This document shows positions 44,248 to 53,051 of a stretch of DNA of 64,000 nucleotides, one piece after another. How positions within the stretch are numbered: position 1 is the stretch's first letter; each line of letters opens with the position of its first letter. The notes under the pieces were generated by a model that saw nothing but the letters and a program-made list of their open reading frames with translations, did not search any database and was not told the origin of the DNA. Source of the stretch: Aquiflexum lacus (GTDB lineage Bacteria; Bacteroidota; Bacteroidia; Cytophagales; Cyclobacteriaceae); assembly GCF_015476655.1 (NCBI RefSeq), contig NZ_JABFHF010000003.1:248001-312000 (forward strand), given 5' to 3'. A program made the position numbers and the translations under genes.

Positions 44248-46347
44248 TCAAAGCTTTCCCATCAATCCATCAATCTTAGACTTGAGGTTATTGATGGCAT
44301 TGCTGTACCTGTCATCCCATTCTGTCAGTCTTTCTGTTGATTTCATTTCGGTTTCATATTTGATTCCTGGAAGAATCCACGAGGCATAACCACTGAAAGG
44401 ATCTGAAGAAGCGTAAAGAGAACGGTACCAATTTCCGAAATACATGCCTTTTGGATCGATAAAGCTTTTTTCTAAAGTCATTAAGTCTTTATTGATGGCA
44501 TTCAGTTTTTTGGAATCGTTCAAATTTGAAGCTAAAACTTCAGAGATTTTGACATCCAATGCCTCAGCACTTTTTTTCAATTCAGCTATGGAATTTTTGG
44601 ATTTCGCGAAACCTGAGAAATCTGTATGGTAGACTTTCACATCTTTTTCGGCAGCTTCAAAATGCATCTGCAGGTCCTGTGCATACCTGCCCACATGGTA
44701 AGGGATAATTTCAGCATTTGCTAACCTGAGACTCAATATACCAATCACTTGCTCTACAGTTCCACCCATCTTGAATGTTGGATCAGCAAATTTTGCATAA
44801 TAAGTAAGGTTGTCATAATTGGTGTGATACAGGGAAGGGCCACCTGCACCACCGCTCATTGAGGGAATCCCTACATGCATATAGAATGCAATGTGATCAG
44901 AACCCCCGCCTAAATTCCCAATATTGGGTTCACTACTTCCTTTTGCCCAAACATCATAAACAGTTTTTGCAGAATCCGGATAGGCTACTTCTTTGGCTGC
45001 GTCCATAATAGATCTTTTCAATGTAGGCGAAGATGAAGCTCCGAAATTTCTTCCGCCAACAGCTGCATCCAAATTGATATAAGCCACAGCCTTTGCTCCC
45101 AATTCATTTCTGAACTGCTCTACCCATTCTGTAGAACCAATTACTCCATGTTCCTCTGCATCCCAATGCGCAATCAAAATAGACCTTGCTGGTCTTTCAC
45201 CTTCTTCGGCCATTTTGCCAAGGGTCTCTGCAAGACTGAGCAACATGGCAGTACCTGAATTGGGATCCGTAGATCCAAAGCTCCAAGCATCATAATGACA
45301 GCCTAATATGATCCATTCATCAGGATGGGTTTCTCCTTTTAAAGTGCCAACCACATTGTTCGCGCGTACGAAACCTTTTTCCTGTTTTACCATTAGCCTT
45401 ACAGTAAGATCTTTGCCTCCTTCTAGTCTGTAAGTAAAAGGAAGGCCCCCCTGCCAGCCTGAAGGAACAGGTTCTCCTTCCATTTTTTCCAGTATTTCCC
45501 TGGCAGAACCATAAGATATGGGCGTAACAGGAATCGTATGTAAGCCAACTTCATCCGGACTGAGTCTTTTGATTTTGGTTTTCCCATCCAAAGGAAGCGC
45601 AGGTTCAAAAGGAGTAAGGGGATCGCCCGTCCAATCAGCAGTCAACAAAGAACCTCTTTGGATAGAGCTTTCGCTGAAAGCGGTTCCATTGGGATAGACA
45701 AGCCCCCTAGCGTAACCCGAATCCCCGGGATCAGTAAAAATCAATAAACCTGCTGCGCCATATTGCTCCGCAAATTTTGCTTTGTATCCTCTGAAGTTTC
45801 CCCCATATCTTGCCAATACAATTTTTCCTTTGATGTCAATGCCCAATGCTATTAACTTCTCAAAATCTGCTTTAGTACCATAATTGGCATATACTACCTC
45901 GGCAGTAACGTCCCCGCTGCCAGAATAGGCATTCCATCCTTTCCATAAATCAGGATGTGAAGAATAAGGGTCTTCTTTTAAGATATATTCCTGTTGGTTT
46001 AGAGGCTGACGAATTGGAGTAACCAATTCGATGAGAGATTCCCCGGGCTCTTTGGATAGGTAAAGATCATAAGGATAAACAGTCACGTCCCAACCAGCTG
46101 CTTTCATCGACTGAACCATGTAATCCTTGACCTTTTCATTTGCTGCTGAACCTGCCACATGAGGTACGGAGGTTATTTCAGTCAAGTGGGTTTTGAATCT
46201 GCTAAAATCTACAGTATTTTTAAATTGCTTCTCGAGTTCCAATTGTTTTGGTCCGGATTCCTTTGTAAATCCGCTCAATGTTTGTGCTCCAAGTTGAAGA
46301 CCCAAAAAGGCTCCAAATGTCAGTGTCAATAGAATTCTTTTCTTCAT
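44248..46347 (-). CDS. M28 family metallopeptidase (glutamate carboxypeptidase II-like)
   Basis: 699 residues from ATG at 46347, where the signal peptide MKKRILLTLTFGAFLGLQLGAQ starts; an earlier in-frame start at 46392 is unlikely. A PA domain (~110-300, YGAAGLLIFTDPGDSGYARG) is inserted before the dizinc peptidase: GCHYDAWSFGSTDPNSGTAML (His/Asp ligands), HWDAEEHGVIGS (catalytic Glu and Zn-Glu), YINLDAAVGG (Asp) and GGGSDHIAFYMHVGIPS (His). A transferrin-receptor-like dimer domain ends it. It removes C-terminal residues from peptides in the periplasm or outside. Single gene, divergent from the permease. Confidence 0.94.
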   Translation of the reverse strand: MKKRILLTLTFGAFLGLQLGAQTLSGFTKESGPKQLELEKQFKNTVDFSRFKTHLTEITSVPHVAGSAANEKVKDYMVQSMKAAGWDVTVYPYDLYLSKEPGESLIELVTPIRQPLNQQEYILKEDPYSSHPDLWKGWNAYSGSGDVTAEVVYANYGTKADFEKLIALGIDIKGKIVLARYGGNFRGYKAKFAEQYGAAGLLIFTDPGDSGYARGLVYPNGTAFSESSIQRGSLLTADWTGDPLTPFEPALPLDGKTKIKRLSPDEVGLHTIPVTPISYGSAREILEKMEGEPVPSGWQGGLPFTYRLEGGKDLTVRLMVKQEKGFVRANNVVGTLKGETHPDEWIILGCHYDAWSFGSTDPNSGTAMLLSLAETLGKMAEEGERPARSILIAHWDAEEHGVIGSTEWVEQFRNELGAKAVAYINLDAAVGGRNFGASSSPTLKRSIMDAAKEVAYPDSAKTVYDVWAKGSSEPNIGNLGGGSDHIAFYMHVGIPSMSGGAGGPSLYHTNYDNLTYYAKFADPTFKMGGTVEQVIGILSLRLANAEIIPYHVGRYAQDLQMHFEAAEKDVKVYHTDFSGFAKSKNSIAELKKSAEALDVKISEVLASNLNDSKKLNAINKDLMTLEKSFIDPKGMYFGNWYRSLYASSDPFSGYASWILPGIKYETEMKSTERLTEWDDRYSNAINNLKSKIDGLMGKL

Positions 46348-46577
46348 AGAAATATTTTTTTGTGAAAAACAACACATCACAAATATATCCAAATAGGAGT
46401 GTAGCGGACCCCAATATTGTTAAATGGTAGATATTTGTTGTGATTAGTTGATTTGGTTTTAAAAAGTGAGTCCTTTAAGGGGCGATTCATTAATTATAAA
46501 GCGTATTAAATATCCTTTTTATGGTTTCGAAAAGGAAAATATAAATTCCCTTAGTAAATTGTATTAAAAATTCACCC

Positions 46578-47672
46578 ATGCCAAATACTGTAATCCCTAT
46601 TCAAAAAACAGCTTACAAATTATTAGTTTTTGTATTGGTGGTATGGATACTAAAAGTAGGTTCTGTTATCATCATTCCATTGGTATGGGGTGCTTTTTTT
46701 GCATTTGCGCTTTATCCCATTTCCAATTGGTTGGAAGAAAGGCGGTTCCCAAGAGCATTAGCTATTGCTTTGACCCTTATTTTGGTCACCTCCTTCGTCT
46801 TAACAGTTTTATATTTTCTGACAGATCAGGTTTTAGGGCTGATAGGAGATATCCCGGAGATTAAATTGGCATTTGAAACCAAAGTCAATGTATACCTTGG
46901 AGAATTTAGAAATTTTTTTGGACTTGGAGCTACCGGATTGCCTTCAACTAGTGAATTTTTAAAGCAACAAAATATGGAATCAGCTATTTTTGAGGCAGGT
47001 AGGTCTTTGGTTTTGTTAGGCGTAATTCCGCTTTTTATTTTTCTAATGTTATATTATAAGGATTTTTATGTAGAGTTTCTCAAAAGAATATCAAAAGATG
47101 GTAATCCTGCTATTTTAATCTGGGTAAAGGAATCGGGTTCGGTGATCCAATCCTATTTATTGGGGATGCTTATGGTCACCGGAATTGTGAGTCTGATTTG
47201 CGGGATAGTTTTTTATTTTTTGGGGATAAAATATTTTCTTCTCTTTGCTGTGTTTATAGCAGTGATGAATTTGATCCCTTATGTTGGAGTGATTTTTAGT
47301 TCTCTCTTGTTGGTGTTTTATGTGCTTTTAACTACTGAAACATTATTCTATCCTTTGGCAACCCTTATATTGCTTTGGCTAATTCAGCTTATTGAGAATA
47401 ATCTAATTACGCCATTTGTAGTTGGTGCTAAGGTAAGGGTAAATGCCTTTGCTGTTATTTTGGCCATACTGATTGGGGCATATATTTGGGGTGTTTCAGG
47501 AATGGTTCTATTTATTCCTATGGTAGGAATTTTAAAAATAAGTTTTGAAAGAATACCCTCTTTAGCCCCATACGGATACCTATTGGGTGATAACAACCAT
47601 GTAATTGAAAAGAAAGAAAATTTCTGGAATTTGTTGGTCAGAAAAGTCAAAAATAAAAAAGAGGCCAATTGA
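46578..47672 (+). CDS. AI-2E family transporter (PerM/YdiK-like permease)
   Basis: 364 residues with about eight membrane helices. It shows IIIPLVWGAFFAFALYPISNWLEERRFPRALAIALTL at the N-terminus, a large periplasmic loop (~90-140) and the conserved C-terminal core YVGVIFSSLLLVFYVLL, PFVVGAKVRVNAFAVILAILIGAYIWGVSGMVLFIPM. Despite the AI-2E name, few members export autoinducer; some are Na/H antiporters. A -7-like TAAATTG lies at 46555-46561, so the leader is very short. Confidence 0.92.
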   Translation: MPNTVIPIQKTAYKLLVFVLVVWILKVGSVIIIPLVWGAFFAFALYPISNWLEERRFPRALAIALTLILVTSFVLTVLYFLTDQVLGLIGDIPEIKLAFETKVNVYLGEFRNFFGLGATGLPSTSEFLKQQNMESAIFEAGRSLVLLGVIPLFIFLMLYYKDFYVEFLKRISKDGNPAILIWVKESGSVIQSYLLGMLMVTGIVSLICGIVFYFLGIKYFLLFAVFIAVMNLIPYVGVIFSSLLLVFYVLLTTETLFYPLATLILLWLIQLIENNLITPFVVGAKVRVNAFAVILAILIGAYIWGVSGMVLFIPMVGILKISFERIPSLAPYGYLLGDNNHVIEKKENFWNLLVRKVKNKKEAN

Positions 47673-47690
47673 CCTCTTTGAGTTTTAATA
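47658..47690 (+). terminator. Terminator-like hairpin overlapping the permease stop
   Basis: aaagagg (47658-47664) / cctcttt (47673-47679) with an 8-nt loop that contains the stop codon; a modest T-rich tail follows (gagttttaata). Confidence 0.45.
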
Positions 47691-47760
47691 ATTTGAATGT
47701 ATTTCAAATATCAGATTCCACTTCAATATGCCGCACATCCCCTCGCGAATCCTCCTTATG

Positions 47761-47797
47761 GTCGGATTTCGAACCCCGGTTCTCATCCTGCCACCTT
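47761..47797 (-). other. tRNA T-arm-like remnant
   Basis: ggatttcgaacccc (47764-47777) is the antisense of a T-arm (GGTTCGAAATCC) with one extra base, and atcctgccacc next to it resembles a tRNA 3' end. No complete cloverleaf can be drawn, so this is probably a decayed tRNA copy upstream of tRNA-Pro. Confidence 0.25.
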
Positions 47798-47820
47798 GTG
47801 GAGATCGAAAGTGATAGACA

Positions 47821-47850
47821 CAAAAAAACCCACCCTTATGGGCAGGTTTT
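47821..47850 (-). terminator. Terminator of tRNA-Pro
   Basis: On the minus strand CCTGCCC-ATAA-GGGTGGG plus flanking A/T pairs forms the stem, with two G-U wobbles that become C-A mismatches on the plus strand, so it works only for the minus strand. Seven U residues follow. It begins about 10 bp beyond the tRNA 3' end. Confidence 0.8.
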
Positions 47851-47860
47851 GTCTGTATTG

Positions 47861-47936
47861 GTCGGGGTGGCAGGATTCGAACCTACGACCTCCTCGTCCC
47901 AAACGAGGCGCGATACCGGGCTACGCTACACCCCGA
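47861..47936 (-). tRNA. tRNA-Pro (anticodon UGG)
   Basis: A complete 76-nt cloverleaf on the minus strand: acceptor TCGGGGT/ACCCCGA with discriminator C, D-arm around GTAGCGTAGCCCGGTAT, anticodon stem CCTCG/CGAGG with loop TTTGGGA (anticodon TGG) and T-arm GTAGGTTCGAATCCTGC. No CCA is encoded. A minus-strand terminator follows. Confidence 0.97.
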
Positions 47937-48540
47937 AACTTTAAACACTGTTTAATTGCCGTTGGAACAAAGTCCGCAAACTCCAATAAATAACAGGCGT
48001 TTTCTATCGAGGCTCAAAAGTAGTGATTAAATTGAATTCTTTTCAAATGAAAAGTAGAATTTTAAATTAATTAATTTTTCAAGAGATGAATCTTCATAAA
48101 ACATGGTGTGAGGTGATTATCGACTTTTTTCGGAAATTCTTTTTCATATCCTAATTGAGCGTTAATATTGGAATCATATTTTGAAATTCTGTTAGTGGTT
48201 TTGATGTCATTGTTTTCAATCGCTTATGCATTTAGCCAAAAGATAGCAGTATGATTTCTTGCATCAATCTACAGGAATCACCTGGATGCAGGTAGCTATT
48301 TCTTGTAAAACCCTTTCAAATAGTTATATATATCCTTGACACAATCAAGACGCTCTGTCTCTATTCCGATATTAATAGTTTGAATTAACCCTTTTCTCTT
48401 GCATTAAACAACATCACATTATACATAATAAATTAAATGTATTATATTTTTTATAATTATATGAAAATATTGTATTTAAATAATTATTTATAGTTCCGTA
48501 AAGTACGATATATAAATTATTTGTTAAATATTTAAATTTT
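47937..48540. other. AT-rich spacer between tRNA-Pro and the GH68 gene
   Basis: About 600 bp. Apart from the signal-peptide fossil at 48168-48254 I see no gene, terminator or repeat here. The last 120 bp are very AT-rich and should contain the promoter of the GH68 gene, but no exact TAnnTTTG element was found. Confidence 0.5.
48168..48254 (+). pseudogene. Fossil signal peptide, SusC/RagA-like
   Basis: From a TTG at 48168 (or ATG 48204) the frame reads ...FEILLVVLMSLFSIAYAFSQKIAV and stops at TGA 48252-48254. A leader ending in AYAFSQ followed by a hydrophobic strand is typical of SusC-type TonB receptors, whose mature start reads like QKITVxGxV. Nothing of the receptor follows. The call rests on a short segment and could be coincidence, but the place (before a fructan enzyme) is where a SusC gene is expected. 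Confidence 0.35.
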
Positions 48541-49872
48541 ATGATTATGAAAAAAAATGTATGGCTACCTTTTTTAGTAGCCGGAGGATTATTCCTACTC
48601 GCTTCCTGTGATGCAGAAGAGCAGCCTACTGTTGGTGGAGATCCAACAGATCCGGCAGAAGTGCAAACCGTAGAGTGGACTGCTGAACATGTGCGTATGA
48701 TTTCCCGAAATGAGGGGAACACCATTCCTAGGGTAGATTTCGATGAAGGTGTGGATGTTATGCCCGGATATCATCAGTGGGATTACTGGCCTATCCTTAA
48801 TTTGGATGGTTCGATTGCAAGAATTAATGGATACCGTGTCATGATAGTTTTGACGGCGCCTGATACTGTGCTATCCGGTAAGCGACATGATATCGTAAGA
48901 CATCGTTATGCCATTTCGAAAGATGGTGTCAATTGGGAAGATAAGGGTATGGTGTTTACCGAAGACGAAATCATAGGTTCCCGCCAATGGGCCGGAGCAG
49001 CTTATTATGATCAAGGCTTGGTATATTTCTATTATACCGCTACAGGTGAAAAAGGCGAATTGAATTCAGGTAGGTTAAGCAGCGGCGCTCCAGGTGGAGA
49101 TACCGGTATTTCCTATGAGCAAAGGATAGCCCTAGCAACAGCTCAGGTAGCTAATCAGTAGGAAACTGTGGTTTTTGATAACTATAGCCAACATAAAATT
49201 ATCTTGGAGGCGGATGGTCAAATCTACCAACCTGCTACAGGTATTGATGAAGCGGGAACCGTATTTGCAATGAGGGATCCTTTTATCTACAGAGATCCTG
49301 CGACCAACAAGATATACATGACTTTCACAGCTCGGGAGGCAGGCGACATCACAACCTATAACGGTGCAGTTGGTTTGGCCGAAGCGGTAGACAATGATCT
49401 GACAAAATGGAAACTACTTCCTCCTTTGGTGGTAACAAACATCAATTCCGAATTGGAAAGGCCTCATTTTGTCCTTCATGACAACAAGTACTACATGTAT
49501 TTTTCTACACATATAGAAAAATTCGCCCCTGAAGTAATGGATAGGGTAAATTCCCCTGAAGGGATGTACGGATTTGTCTGTGACAATTTTCTCGGACCCT
49601 ATGAGCCTCTTAACGGAAGTGGACTTGTGGCAGGAAACCCAATAGAAGATCCTTATGCAACTTTCTCATGGCACGTGTTGCAGGGCAATACTGTATTGAG
49701 TAATACCAATTACTATAATATACAGCCTGGACTTGAAGTTGGAGAGTTTGGTGCTTTGGGAGAAGAATGGGACCGTAGGCATTTTGGAGGTACCCTTGCC
49801 CCAAGATTAGTACTTTCGGTAAATGGCAATGTGGTTACGTTGACTAACAGACTTGCACCTTCTTTACCATAA
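48541..49872 (+). pseudogene. GH68 levansucrase-like lipoprotein, interrupted by in-frame TAG
   Basis: One frame of 443 codons is broken only by TAG at 49159-49161 (codon 207). Codons 1-206 carry a lipobox (LLASC, Cys23) and the GH68 nucleophile motif HQWDYWP (Asp81). Codons after the stop carry the transition-state stabiliser MRDPFIY (Asp246) and the acid/base motif ELERPHFVL (Glu306). GH68 enzymes make or cut fructans from sucrose. The catalytic triad is thus split between two halves that share the frame exactly, so the gene is dead unless the stop is read through. A second start (GTG 49168) would give only the C-terminal half, without a signal peptide. A good terminator follows at 49887. 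Alternative: a base-calling error. Confidence 0.85.
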
Positions 49873-49886
49873 TAACTTGATACTTG

Positions 49887-49917
49887 AATGCCGGATTTAG
49901 TCCGGCATTTTTTTTTG
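49887..49917 (+). terminator. Rho-independent terminator
   Basis: aatgccgga (49887-49895) / tccggcatt (49901-49909) with loop tttag and a T-run to 49916. It ends the GH68 transcript. Confidence 0.93.
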
Positions 49918-50247
49918 GATTAAACTGAATGACCATAAAAATGCAATTGAATCCAAAACTTGAATTGTAGAGACTTATTCAATTGGAAAAATTGCGACAC
50001 TTGCTGCCAAAGGGAAAATTTAATTGGCGTCATGTATGGATTATTTTAAAAAGTGTTTAAATTACACTTGTAAATTAATTTTCAAATCCCCTTTCTTTGG
50101 AGATTTTGAAATATAGGTTGATGCATGCTATGTAGCGAAGGAACTTTTAGGTGCTTGCTACGAGAATGACTTCGATTACTGGAGGTAGATGCTGTTGGTT
50201 TCTGACAAAGAATTACTTCCATCTTGCTTTTTCAATAAAAACCAAAC
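49918..50247. other. Spacer before the esterase gene
   Basis: 330 bp. I see no gene, RNA or clear promoter. A stretch of 17 codons near 49970-50023 reads like a protein tail but is preceded by an in-frame stop and cannot be assigned. Confidence 0.4.
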
Positions 50248-51459
50248 ATGACCATGAACCTAAAAACCAATAAAGGCATTCCAATCCAATTATTTTCATT
50301 GCTGTTTGTCTTCCTGTGCCATATTGGATTGGCACAGCAAGCCAACGTCAATTTGGATTACAATCCCCAAAAAGATACTGAAGGGTTGATCCCTTTCAGT
50401 GCTCCTTTGAACTCCCCGGAAGTTCACGATGACAGGACGGTCACATTCAGGTTAAAAGCACCAAAAGCCCAAGAGGTCCAATTGGCTGGTGGAGCTTTGC
50501 TGACGGGATTGGGTAGGGGAAATGAGCAAGTGCCCTTTACCAAAGGAGAGGACGGGATTTGGACTTTGACTGTAGGACCATTACGGCCTGATATGTATGC
50601 CTATCATCTCAATGTGGACGGCATGCAAATCACCGACCCCAACAATACTTATGCGGCCTTTACGGCCATGCCACCTTACAGCCAATTGATTGTGCATGGG
50701 GATGGACCTGCCTACTATGATGCCAAAAATGTCCCTCATGGAAATGTCACGCGCCATGTTTATCATTCGGAGGTGACGCAGGGAGAGCGTGAAATGTATG
50801 TTTACACTCCGCCTGGATATGACCCAAATAAAAGCTATCCGGTTTTGTATTTATTGGGAGGCAGTGGTGAATTGCCATCCAATTGGATATACGATGGCAG
50901 GGCAAACTTTATCTTGGATAACTTGCTGGCGGAGGGGAAAGCAGAACCCATGCTGATAGCCTTACCCAACAACCAGATCATTCACCGTAACCATCCAAAG
51001 CATACTGAATTGACCTTTGATGTTTTTGAAAAGGAACTTAGGGCGCATGTAATTCCCTTGGTGGATCAAAACTACAGCACCATTCAGTCCCCAAAAGGAA
51101 GGGCAATATCCGGCTTGTCAATGGGCGGAAGACACAGTATGTTTATTGGTTTCCGGTCCTTAGATCTTTTTGCCAATTTCGGCATTCTCAGTGCGGGAGA
51201 TGGTGACGCAGAAAAAACATTGGCCGAATTTCTCAATGATCCTGAAGTCAATGAAAAAGTGGATTACCTGTTTGTAGGACAGGGCACTGAGGAAGCAAAA
51301 GGATTCTTTGGTGCTAGAGTGAAAGGACTTCTAGAAGCATTGGATAACCACCAAGTCGAATATGAATATTATGAAGGAGGCCATGGAGGGCATGATTGGT
51401 CCACCTGGAGACACCTACTTCACGAGAAGTTTCTTCCGAATCTTTGGAAGAGAAAATGA
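50248..51459 (+). CDS. Exported esterase (feruloyl/acetyl-xylan type, E-set + esterase D-like)
   Basis: 403 residues with a signal peptide ending HIGLAQ (~29). An N-terminal E-set/CBM48-like module (~50-145, VTFRLKAPKAQEVQLAGG) is followed by an alpha/beta-hydrolase of the esterase D type: GYDPNKSYPVLYLLGGSG, nucleophile elbow GLSMGGRHS (Ser ~294) and the His in GGHGGHDWSTWR (~387). Relatives remove ferulic or acetyl groups from plant xylan. Its layout equals the second half of the tandem esterase at 54088. Unlike three neighbours it is intact. Confidence 0.88.
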   Translation: MTMNLKTNKGIPIQLFSLLFVFLCHIGLAQQANVNLDYNPQKDTEGLIPFSAPLNSPEVHDDRTVTFRLKAPKAQEVQLAGGALLTGLGRGNEQVPFTKGEDGIWTLTVGPLRPDMYAYHLNVDGMQITDPNNTYAAFTAMPPYSQLIVHGDGPAYYDAKNVPHGNVTRHVYHSEVTQGEREMYVYTPPGYDPNKSYPVLYLLGGSGELPSNWIYDGRANFILDNLLAEGKAEPMLIALPNNQIIHRNHPKHTELTFDVFEKELRAHVIPLVDQNYSTIQSPKGRAISGLSMGGRHSMFIGFRSLDLFANFGILSAGDGDAEKTLAEFLNDPEVNEKVDYLFVGQGTEEAKGFFGARVKGLLEALDNHQVEYEYYEGGHGGHDWSTWRHLLHEKFLPNLWKRK

Positions 51460-51461
51460 AT

Positions 51462-51525
51462 TTGAAATCAAGTAATCTCCCGGTTTCAGATGGGATGGCT
51501 GATCTCAATCCTGAGATATTCCCCT
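51462..51525 (-). pseudogene. Fragment of a T9SS C-terminal sorting domain
   Basis: Nucleotides 51468-51507 align with 52391-52431 with few mismatches and a one-base gap; on the minus strand both encode EI...LKPGDYLIS of a type A sorting domain. Here the frame is broken and both ends are missing. It lies between the esterase stop and the barrel stop, so no complete gene can exist. Confidence 0.6.
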
Positions 51526-52320
51526 CTACCTTCCTGGCGGTTTACCTTTTATGATCGAATAGCTGACTTGAAGGCCGATAAACAACAGGGAAGACTTGAT
51601 GGTGTCATGGTATACCGGATTAAAGTTACCGCCCGGTACCAATCTGGTAGTCATGGAATATTCGAAATCAGCACGCTGATAAAGGATTTCCAAGCCGGTC
51701 TGTATTCTCCCTGTTTCATAGCTAAGGTTGAACATTCCCCCGTAAGCAAAAGCATTGAGGTCCGGTCTTGGCCCATCATGCCCCCAGGTCCCTTTATGTG
51801 ATGGTGTATATGTTAGGATTAGATTGTAATATGGAAATTCTAACCTCCCATTCCCTGCAAAAAGTCCTGTACTTAAACCCCAGTTTCCCAACCTGTGGGA
51901 ATACCCTATCCCTGGGGCTAAAGTCCGTAGCTGATAATCCGTTTGGGTGAAATTAACCTCAACTGACCATAGGGTACTAAAATAGTCCTCAATTATCTGT
52001 TCTGCAACCGGATTATTGGAACTTCCTGCCCTTAAGAAAACAAAAAACCGGTTTGTAATCCCATAATTCACCTGGGCCGCATAATAATAGCCTGGCCGGG
52101 CAAAACCATTTTCGGATTTTTTAATGCCGATCTCCCAAGGGGGTGTCACATCTTCTCTGTAAATTATAGAAGATGCTATATCTTTTCCAGAAAATCCTGC
52201 CATTGGACGGGAACTTCCTCCACTTAGGGAAAAGGCCAGTTCTCCTCTGTTGAAAGTTTGGCTTATTGAATCCATGAAGATTACCGAAAAAGCGATTAAT
52301 AAGATTATTCTTTGGTACAT
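51526..52320 (-). CDS. Exported hypothetical outer-membrane barrel protein
   Basis: 264 residues with a signal peptide (MYQRIILLIAFSVIFMDSISQ). The mature part is a series of amphipathic beta-strands (GYYYAAQVNYGITNRFFVFLRAG, LRTLAPGIGYSHRLGNWGLSTGLF, AYGGMFNLSYETGRIQTGLEIL, SSLLFIGLQVSYSI), as in small outer-membrane barrels. It ends KGKPPGR rather than with an aromatic residue, so the natural 3' end may have been altered by the rearrangement that left sorting-domain fragments on both sides. No named family recognised. Confidence 0.7.
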   Translation of the reverse strand: MYQRIILLIAFSVIFMDSISQTFNRGELAFSLSGGSSRPMAGFSGKDIASSIIYREDVTPPWEIGIKKSENGFARPGYYYAAQVNYGITNRFFVFLRAGSSNNPVAEQIIEDYFSTLWSVEVNFTQTDYQLRTLAPGIGYSHRLGNWGLSTGLFAGNGRLEFPYYNLILTYTPSHKGTWGHDGPRPDLNAFAYGGMFNLSYETGRIQTGLEILYQRADFEYSMTTRLVPGGNFNPVYHDTIKSSLLFIGLQVSYSIIKGKPPGR

Positions 52321-52332
52321 AGCTCCTTGGTT

Positions 52333-52664
52333 TTATTTTGAAATTACAATCCTTTGTTGGTGGATCACTCTTCCTTCATAGAATATGGAGATCAAATAAT
52401 CCCCCGGTTTCAGATAGGAAGTATTGATCTCTCTTCCGCCTTTGTATTTCGATATATCCATTCCGAGAGTAATTTCGATCCATACACCGATTCATCAATA
52501 TGCCAAGCCGACGGTGATTGATCACCTGAGCAATTTCCCTGTGCAAATCCACTTATTGAATAGAACAAGGATAGCGTCAAAAGCAATAAAAAAAAGTTGG
52601 GTTAAAAGAAATCCAGTCTGAAATAGCCCTTAAAAAGCAGGGTAATCGGTAGGTTATTTTTCAT
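52333..52664 (-). pseudogene. Remnant of a T9SS-exported protein: leader plus sorting-domain tail
   Basis: On the minus strand ATG at 52664 starts MKNNLPITLLFKGYF; after a frameshift the hydrophobic leader FFLLLLTLSLFYSISGFAQ and a mature start GNCSGDQSPSAW follow. A further frame shift leads straight into KGGREINTSYLKPGDYLIS and ...QQRIVISK with stop TAA 52333-52335, the end of a type A C-terminal domain. The whole middle of the protein is missing. It lies 12 bp before the barrel gene. Confidence 0.65.
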
Positions 52665-53051
52665 ATTGGGTTTGGGTTGAGTGGATAATATAACTAAAAA
52701 TATTTTATTTATACAAGTCTATGTCTAATTCACCAAATTAAAATGGGTTTTCATTTTCCTTTATTCACCTTTTTCCATGAACACAAAAACTTGACAATTG
52801 ATAATCATTTGAACTGACTCTTCGGAATCTTACAAGTAGCTAAATATAAGGCCTCGTCCTCGAGCTATCGGGATGGGCCAACGGATTTTCCACCTTTCCA
52901 CACAAAATTCAGTACCCCGAGCCTTCCGAGGGGATTTTATGTCAAATAATATTTCATTACGTGTAACATTGCGGATACTCAGATCATTTTAACAAAACTA
53001 CTTCAACTGATTACCAGGTAGGAATGAATTTTCCAAGGAATTGAAATCCAA
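52665..53051. other. Spacer between remnant and dehydrogenase gene
   Basis: About 390 bp without a gene. It contains an element cctcgag-c-tatcggga (52859-52873), similar to 25523-25537, and a GC-rich imperfect hairpin ccccgagccttccgagggg near 52917. No terminator for the dehydrogenase is evident. Confidence 0.4.

Noticed and set aside
48541-49872. Frameshift as cause of the split GH68 gene
   Set aside because: Both halves are in exactly the same frame (49168 minus 48541 is divisible by 3); only the TAG interrupts.
49970-50023. Codons reading like an acyl-CoA dehydrogenase tail
   Set aside because: Seventeen codons after an in-frame stop with no further similarity; too short to support a pseudogene.
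51490-51801. 103-codon plus-strand frame
   Set aside because: It lies antisense to the barrel gene's strand-coding region and has no plausible start or family.
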